A program made the translations under genes and the position numbers. A stretch of 8,258 nucleotides of DNA. Source: Halobacteroidaceae bacterium. Lineage in GTDB: Bacteria; Bacillota; Halanaerobiia; B1SED10-174. Positions 5,444 to 8,258 of this stretch are shown here, piece after piece. Positions within the stretch are counted from its first letter, which is position 1. Every line of letters begins with the position of its first letter. Below the pieces are notes generated by a model. That model did not search any database, had not been told where the DNA came from, and saw only the letters and a program-made list of their open reading frames with translations. Location: contig PUKG01000073.1 in NCBI GenBank assembly GCA_003550445.1, positions 1-8,258 of the forward strand. The letters are read 5' to 3'.

Positions 5444-6073
5444 TTACCGCATGTTGTTTTCAACCTCCAGAACCTGGTAAACAGAAGCGGGAACCTGGCC
5501 AATAGCTTGTTGTCTTATTCGGTCTGGAATAATATCCACGGCATTTCTGTTCAGCCTTACTATCTCTTGGGGGGATAGAAGCCTGGCTGCTGCAGCCTGA
5601 TTCTCTCGCGACAAATTCTCAAATCTGGCTCTGGAAAGGACAGCCCAGATTAGGGTCTGAACCTGCCTTTGGGGAATATCCGGATGAGAAACAGAATTCC
5701 TTAATATATTTTGAATTATGGAAGCCTGGCTCCCAATATATGGAGCATAAACCATACCGCTCCCAACACCCGGTTCATGAGTTCCAGCTTTCAGACAATA
5801 ACTCTGTAAGGTGGCCCCATAAACCCCACTGGGAAGAAAAAATCCCCCTGCTGAACTCCGTTCCAGTTCAAAAAGCGAGCCGTCATTCTCCGGATTAAAA
5901 CCATCAAGAAAGGGAATATCCCTATTTGCATTTCTGAGGCTGGTTGTTAAAGGCGGTTCATCGGAAAGAATTCTTGTCAGATCAGGAAACTGTTCCCCAA
6001 CAAAATCACATCCCGGGAAAGACCAAACCAAGGCAATGAAAAGTAAGAAATAAAAAACTGCTCCTTTTCTCAC
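5444..6073 (-). CDS. N-terminal part of the split envelope protein: signal peptide plus uncharacterised domain
   Basis: 209 codons up to the in-frame TAA. The N-terminus MRKGAVFYFLLFIALVWSFP is a signal peptide: two basic residues, then a hydrophobic core. Cys22 follows as F-P-G-C, an imperfect lipobox (Gly at -1 fits; Phe at -3 is atypical), so lipid anchoring is possible but not certain. The mature part has a compact domain at about 78-175 containing VYGATLQSYCLKAGTHEPG (84-102), PQRQVQTLIWAVLSR (135-149) and LLSPQEIVRLN (165-175). It looks conserved but I cannot assign a family. The start is GTG at 6073: AGGAGGT (6081-6086 core) is 7 bases upstream, while the overlapping ATG at 6075 is followed at once by TGA. 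If translation stops at the TAA, this truncated exported domain may still be made. Confidence 0.7.
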   Translation of the reverse strand: MRKGAVFYFLLFIALVWSFPGCDFVGEQFPDLTRILSDEPPLTTSLRNANRDIPFLDGFNPENDGSLFELERSSAGGFFLPSGVYGATLQSYCLKAGTHEPGVGSGMVYAPYIGSQASIIQNILRNSVSHPDIPQRQVQTLIWAVLSRARFENLSRENQAAAARLLSPQEIVRLNRNAVDIIPDRIRQQAIGQVPASVYQVLEVENNMR

Positions 6074-6080
6074 ATAATTT

Positions 6081-6086
6081 ACCTCC
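6081..6086 (-). promoter_or_regulatory. Ribosome binding site selecting the GTG start at 6073
   Basis: GGAGGT at the end of an A/G-rich run, 7 bases before GTG. An ATG two bases upstream of the GTG is immediately followed by TGA and cannot start the long frame. Confidence 0.7.
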
Positions 6087-6400
6087 TTTTTTTTTAGGAC
6101 TTATAAAATATTTTTTGTTTCCTTGCGGAATGCTTCCCTTCACAATTCTTTAATACATTAATCTATTAAATTTGGTGTTAGGTATTTCGCTATAGTTTAG
6201 CTAATAACCTTTTCTCCAAAAAAATGATAATTTTGGGCCAGAAGCGGGACCTCCCCTAGTTCAGCAATAAAAAATTGCCACCTAAAATTTTTTTGAAAAA
6301 GACTATTTGGTTTTGCCTTTTATAAACCTTAAATTTTGACAGCCACCTTGACAAAGCTCTTCCTAAAAATTTTCCTTCTTATGATACTTTCCCGTAGAAA
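6087..6400. other. Gene-free A/T-rich intergenic stretch with short repeats
   Basis: No open frame with gene character. It holds three near-copies of CCTnAAAnTTTT beginning at 6281, 6327 and 6362, two copies of GCCACCT (6277-6283 and 6342-6348), a direct repeat TTGACA-like pair on the plus strand (around 6337-6355), a small hairpin GCAAT/ATTGC near 6264-6278 and GGGACCTCCC at about 6246-6255. I could not identify a convincing promoter for the envelope gene. The repeats might be a regulatory array or the end of a lost mobile element, but this is inference. Confidence 0.35.
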
Positions 6401-6426
6401 TAAAAAGCCCCGGCAAAATGCCAGGG
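6401..6426 (-). terminator. Intrinsic terminator of the SnoaL-like gene
   Basis: On the minus strand CCCTGGC (6420-6426) pairs with GCCGGGG (6408-6414) across an ATTTT loop: seven base pairs including one G:T. It is followed by CTTTTTA (6401-6407). It lies about 180 bases after the SnoaL-like stop codon; nothing gene-like lies between (6427-6603). The plus-strand reading is followed only by TTTCT and is weaker. Confidence 0.8.
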
Positions 6427-6603
6427 TTTCTGACTATTGAATTTAGCACTAAAAAGGTTCCGGCCAAAAATAATATTCTCATTCTTGCGATAAAAAAGCG
6501 GGTTTTCTTGGGAGAAAAATTTTTTTATCCAAACCCCCTTTAAGCCAGAAACACCCTATAAACCCTATATTTTTTCTCAGTTGAACTCAAATGTCCAAAG
6601 GGC

Positions 6604-7152
6604 TTAATGGGCCAATTGTTCCATGAGAATGTTAGTCATCATATATACTCGAGCATTGGTAATCCGGTGAGGAAAGTTTTTGTCCAACTCATATACCCCA
6701 ACCATCGGGACACTTATTGGTTTGCCCGTTGGGGGAAAACCTGCAAACTCACCGATGTGCGTTCCTACAATGGTCCATTCGAGGACAGCACACCCATTCC
6801 CAATAGTAAAGTTCATGTCCTCTACATTAGCGTCAAAGGCCATTGTGTAAATGTAATTCATGGTTGCTATTAACATATCCTTTCCTTCTGCTAATATGGT
6901 ATTACTGGCAACATCAAAAAATACTACATTATCGCAAACGAAATCGTAATTATGAAACTCTGCAGGATTTTCCGGTGAAAGGTACCCCAGGATTATCTCC
7001 TGGGTAATATCCACTCCGGGCAATGCTTTTGCAGGATCGTAAGAAGCTGCAATTCTACAATAACCACTTGCAAAAACAATATTTACCGGGAATAATAACA
7101 TCAGAACCATAATAAAAACTCCGAGAAACCAGCAAAGTCTCCTATTTCCCAT
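6604..7152 (-). CDS. Exported SnoaL-like (polyketide-cyclase fold, NTF2 superfamily) protein
   Basis: A 182-residue protein. Residues 1-28 are a signal peptide: MGNRR, a hydrophobic core (FLGVFIMVLMLLFP) and a V-F-A cleavage site before SG, so the mature protein should be outside the membrane. The rest matches the SnoaL-like/ester-cyclase fold: an N-terminal helix and strand region (YDPAKAL to ILAEGKDML) and the hallmark EWTIVGTHIGEFAGFPPTGK (125-144), then VPMVGVYELD and a C-terminal ...NILMEQLAH. In cytoplasmic SnoaL-type proteins this domain binds small polyketide-like substrates, but many members have unknown roles and export is atypical. The ATG at 7152 is preferred over ATG at 7176: AAGGAGGTG (7161-7169) lies 8 bases upstream of 7152 and inside the longer frame. 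It has its own promoter (7213-7241) and terminator (6401-6426), so it is a single-gene unit. Confidence 0.85.
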   Translation of the reverse strand: MGNRRLCWFLGVFIMVLMLLFPVNIVFASGYCRIAASYDPAKALPGVDITQEIILGYLSPENPAEFHNYDFVCDNVVFFDVASNTILAEGKDMLIATMNYIYTMAFDANVEDMNFTIGNGCAVLEWTIVGTHIGEFAGFPPTGKPISVPMVGVYELDKNFPHRITNARVYMMTNILMEQLAH

Positions 7153-7160
7153 AATCTTTC

Positions 7161-7169
7161 CACCTCCTT
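7161..7169 (-). promoter_or_regulatory. Ribosome binding site fixing the SnoaL-like start at 7152
   Basis: AAGGAGGTG, nearly full anti-SD complement, 8 bases before ATG 7152. It would be coding sequence if the upstream ATG at 7176 were used. Confidence 0.8.
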
Positions 7170-7212
7170 CCCTCATAAATTGTTTTCTGAATATTCTTAC
7201 TATTGCCTTTTC

Positions 7213-7241
7213 ATTATAGCCATTCTTTTGTTTTATGTCAA
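7213..7241 (-). promoter_or_regulatory. Perfect-consensus sigma-A promoter of the SnoaL-like gene
   Basis: On the minus strand TTGACA (7236-7241) and TATAAT (7213-7218) are exactly 17 bases apart. Predicted start near 7206 gives a leader of roughly 54 bases. Both boxes match consensus at all six positions, so the basal promoter should be strong unless a repressor acts on it. Confidence 0.9.
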
Positions 7242-7310
7242 TATTTATCAGAATCTATTTCAGGTTGTTTTGAGGTTTCGGTGTAAAAAAAGAACCCCAT
7301 CCCCCACAAA

Positions 7311-7344
7311 GCAAAGGAACCTCCTTATTAGGGAGATTCCTTGC
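7311..7344 (-). terminator. Strong hairpin downstream of the MlrC-family gene, probable terminator
   Basis: On the minus strand GGAATCTCC (7332-7340) pairs with GGAGGTTCC (7316-7324) over a 7-base loop. GCAA/TTGC extends the stem past a one-base bulge. The tail is TTTGCTTTGT, an imperfect T-tract, followed by a G-rich run and a T7 at 7285-7291. It lies about 120 bases after the MlrC stop and about 70 before the SnoaL promoter, a sensible place for a terminator. Confidence 0.5.
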
Positions 7345-7404
7345 CTAAAACTTTAAATAAATGTATTCTCAGGTAGAGCTTTTTAACCCTAAACTTCTGT
7401 GAGG

Positions 7405-7435
7405 AAAAAGACTTTTTCTTTTTTTGGGTCTTTTT
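7405..7435 (-). terminator. Weak A/T-rich hairpin just after the MlrC-family gene
   Basis: AAAAAGAC and GTCTTTTT (7405-7412 and 7428-7435) are perfect 8-base arms around a 15-base loop. The descending arm on the minus strand ends in TTTTT. The stem is poor in G/C, so it may be only a minor terminator or a chance inverted repeat; the hairpin at 7311-7344 is the better candidate. Confidence 0.3.
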
Positions 7436-7461
7436 TTAAACCTTCTACCTTTTTCGCTTTT

Positions 7462-8258
7462 TTAAACTATTTTTTCTTCAGGTTTTTTTGTAATGGGATA
7501 AATGTCAGGGGGGATATTTTTGTATTTTAAAACCCCTAAGTCAGCAGGCCCCGAACCGGGGGCATCTATAATTACTATTTCTTCCCCTAATTCCTCATAT
7601 ACCGCTCGAAAATGAGTTTTGGATTTGGTTACAATAACATCAAAATCCATTGGATCATAACCAAACTGAATAATCGGATCTTCGTCTATTAAAGATTTTC
7701 TATTGGTGGTAAGTTGTAGCCATACGCCACCGGCCTGGACTATAGCTGTTGGGCCAAGTTTTATTTTCCTTCCCAGGCGCATGGGGCCGGTTCCAATATA
7801 TTCTTTATTGCCAACCCAGAGAACCTTTCCTTTTACCCTAACCGGTTCACCTGCCCTGTTGTTGCTTTTACCACCAACTTTTACCTCAACTTCATTGCCC
7901 ACACCGGCATTAATACAGCTTTGCACAGCTTCAGGGTCATAAAAAAGAGGAAAAGCTGCTTTTTGAGCCTTTTGTTTTATCAACTCTTCCAGGACAAAAG
8001 TCGTATCTCCAGTTCGATCAGCATGATCAAGGATAATTATTGGGCGATGGGCTTTTTTTGCCCTATCTAATGCATAAGCGACTCCCTCTTCAACCTTAAA
8101 AAGGTTGTCGGATGTTGTAAGACCAATTCTGTGTTCGTAAGCAAATTTCCCTAAGTCCTGAGCTATTTCTTCAGCAAGTTCTTTATTTCCGTCAGTTGTT
8201 ACAACAACAGAAAGCCCTATGTTATAAACATCGGCATAGGCAAACCCAAAAAAGACTG
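7462..8258 (-). CDS. MlrC/M81-family protein, C-terminal part (5' end outside window)
   Basis: 264 codons are visible; the frame is open to the right edge, so the TTG at 7983 is internal, not a start. The sequence covers the end of the N-terminal M81 region (FAYADVYNIGLSVVVTTDGN, visible 5-24) and the MlrC C-terminal domain: RPIIILDHADRTGDTT (71-86), DPEAVQSCINAGVGNEVEVK (107-126) then VGGK, KSKTHFRAVYEEL (211-223) and DAPGSGPADLG. MlrC was described as the last enzyme of microcystin breakdown, but the family is broad and mostly uncharacterised, so this name does not imply microcystin use. Full-length members are about 490 residues, so a little under half is missing, including the presumed metal-binding residues. 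One oddity is that the usual DNPGGG-rich loop before DTT is shortened to D-R-T-G-D-T-T. No signal peptide can be judged. Confidence 0.88.
   Translation of the reverse strand, partial: VFFGFAYADVYNIGLSVVVTTDGNKELAEEIAQDLGKFAYEHRIGLTTSDNLFKVEEGVAYALDRAKKAHRPIIILDHADRTGDTTFVLEELIKQKAQKAAFPLFYDPEAVQSCINAGVGNEVEVKVGGKSNNRAGEPVRVKGKVLWVGNKEYIGTGPMRLGRKIKLGPTAIVQAGGVWLQLTTNRKSLIDEDPIIQFGYDPMDFDVIVTKSKTHFRAVYEELGEEIVIIDAPGSGPADLGVLKYKNIPPDIYPITKKPEEKIV

Larger units (their letters stand above)
4538..6073 (-). pseudogene. Exported envelope protein gene interrupted by one in-frame TAA (nonsense-split gene)
   Basis: A single reading frame runs from the GTG at 6073 to the TAA at 4538-4540: 209 codons, a TAA at 5444-5446, then 301 more codons. 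The 64 codons between that TAA and the first downstream ATG (5251) contain no ATG, GTG or TTG but read clearly as protein in the same frame (TYEELQRIAFLTGEVPWGEG, then GGRWSYHPGGYYVRYNTSGY and VQVFHPEP). The simplest explanation is an intact ancestral gene of about 510 residues broken by one stop, for example CAA to TAA, giving Gln within NMR-Q-LLTRAE. Alternatives are a base error in the sequence or suppression of the stop; the stop context is TAA-CTA-TTA. There is no sign that the organism reads TAA as sense, as other genes here end in TAA. No terminator is evident after 4538. Confidence 0.75.

Noticed and set aside
5444..5446. Recoding of the in-frame stop as selenocysteine or pyrrolysine
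   Set aside because: The codon is TAA, not TGA or TAG, and TAA ends other genes in the window normally.
7153..7176. ATG at 7176 as the SnoaL-like start
   Set aside because: The strong AAGGAGGTG would be inside the coding sequence; the ATG at 7152 is correctly spaced and directly starts a normal signal peptide.
7462..7983. Complete 173-residue protein starting at TTG 7983
   Set aside because: Upstream codons to the window edge continue the MlrC family alignment in frame, so this is an internal position of a longer gene.

Overview
The window reads as accessory chromosome of a low-to-moderate GC Gram-positive bacterium, most likely a Bacillota/Clostridia-type organism. This is inferred from strong AGGAGG-type ribosome binding sites 7-9 bases before almost every start, sigma-A type promoters (one with a perfect TTGACA-17-TATAAT), short T-rich intrinsic terminators and A/T-rich intergenic DNA. 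Every gene I can support lies on the minus strand, so transcription runs from high to low coordinates. No rRNA, tRNA, CRISPR array, transposase or phage gene was seen.

Layout in transcription order. (1) 8258-7462: the C-terminal 264 codons of an MlrC-family (M81, 'microcystinase C') protein, cut by the window edge. (2) 7461-7153: an intergenic region with two hairpins and a textbook promoter. (3) 7152-6604: a small exported SnoaL-like protein that forms its own transcription unit, closed by a good terminator at 6401-6426. (4) 6400-6087: an A/T-rich gap without a gene but with short repeated motifs. (5) 6073-4538: one long gene for an exported, possibly lipid-anchored, envelope protein, split by a single in-frame TAA at 5444-5446. 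(6) 4537-3933: a gap with remnants of small genes, a good promoter (4240-4268) and an open frame for a single-span membrane peptide whose start position reads TTA. (7) 3932-1309: an alpha/beta hydrolase, a cupin, and a larger FrsA-like alpha/beta hydrolase. (8) 1148-348: a second small alpha/beta hydrolase, paralogous to the one at 3932-3141, with a terminator overlapping its stop codon. (9) 182-1: the start of a PhnB-like VOC protein, cut by the edge.

The left half (3932-1) holds small, probably cytoplasmic proteins of the kind associated with hydrolysis and modification of small molecules: three alpha/beta hydrolases, one cupin and one VOC protein. No substrate can be named. The cupin and the FrsA-like hydrolase are probably co-transcribed; the two paralogous hydrolases flank that pair. 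The right half has exported proteins of unknown role. The most striking points are the stop-interrupted envelope gene, which together with neighbouring broken small frames suggests local gene decay (or, less likely, readthrough), and the exported SnoaL-like protein with a perfect promoter. I did not find a convincing new defence or mobile system.
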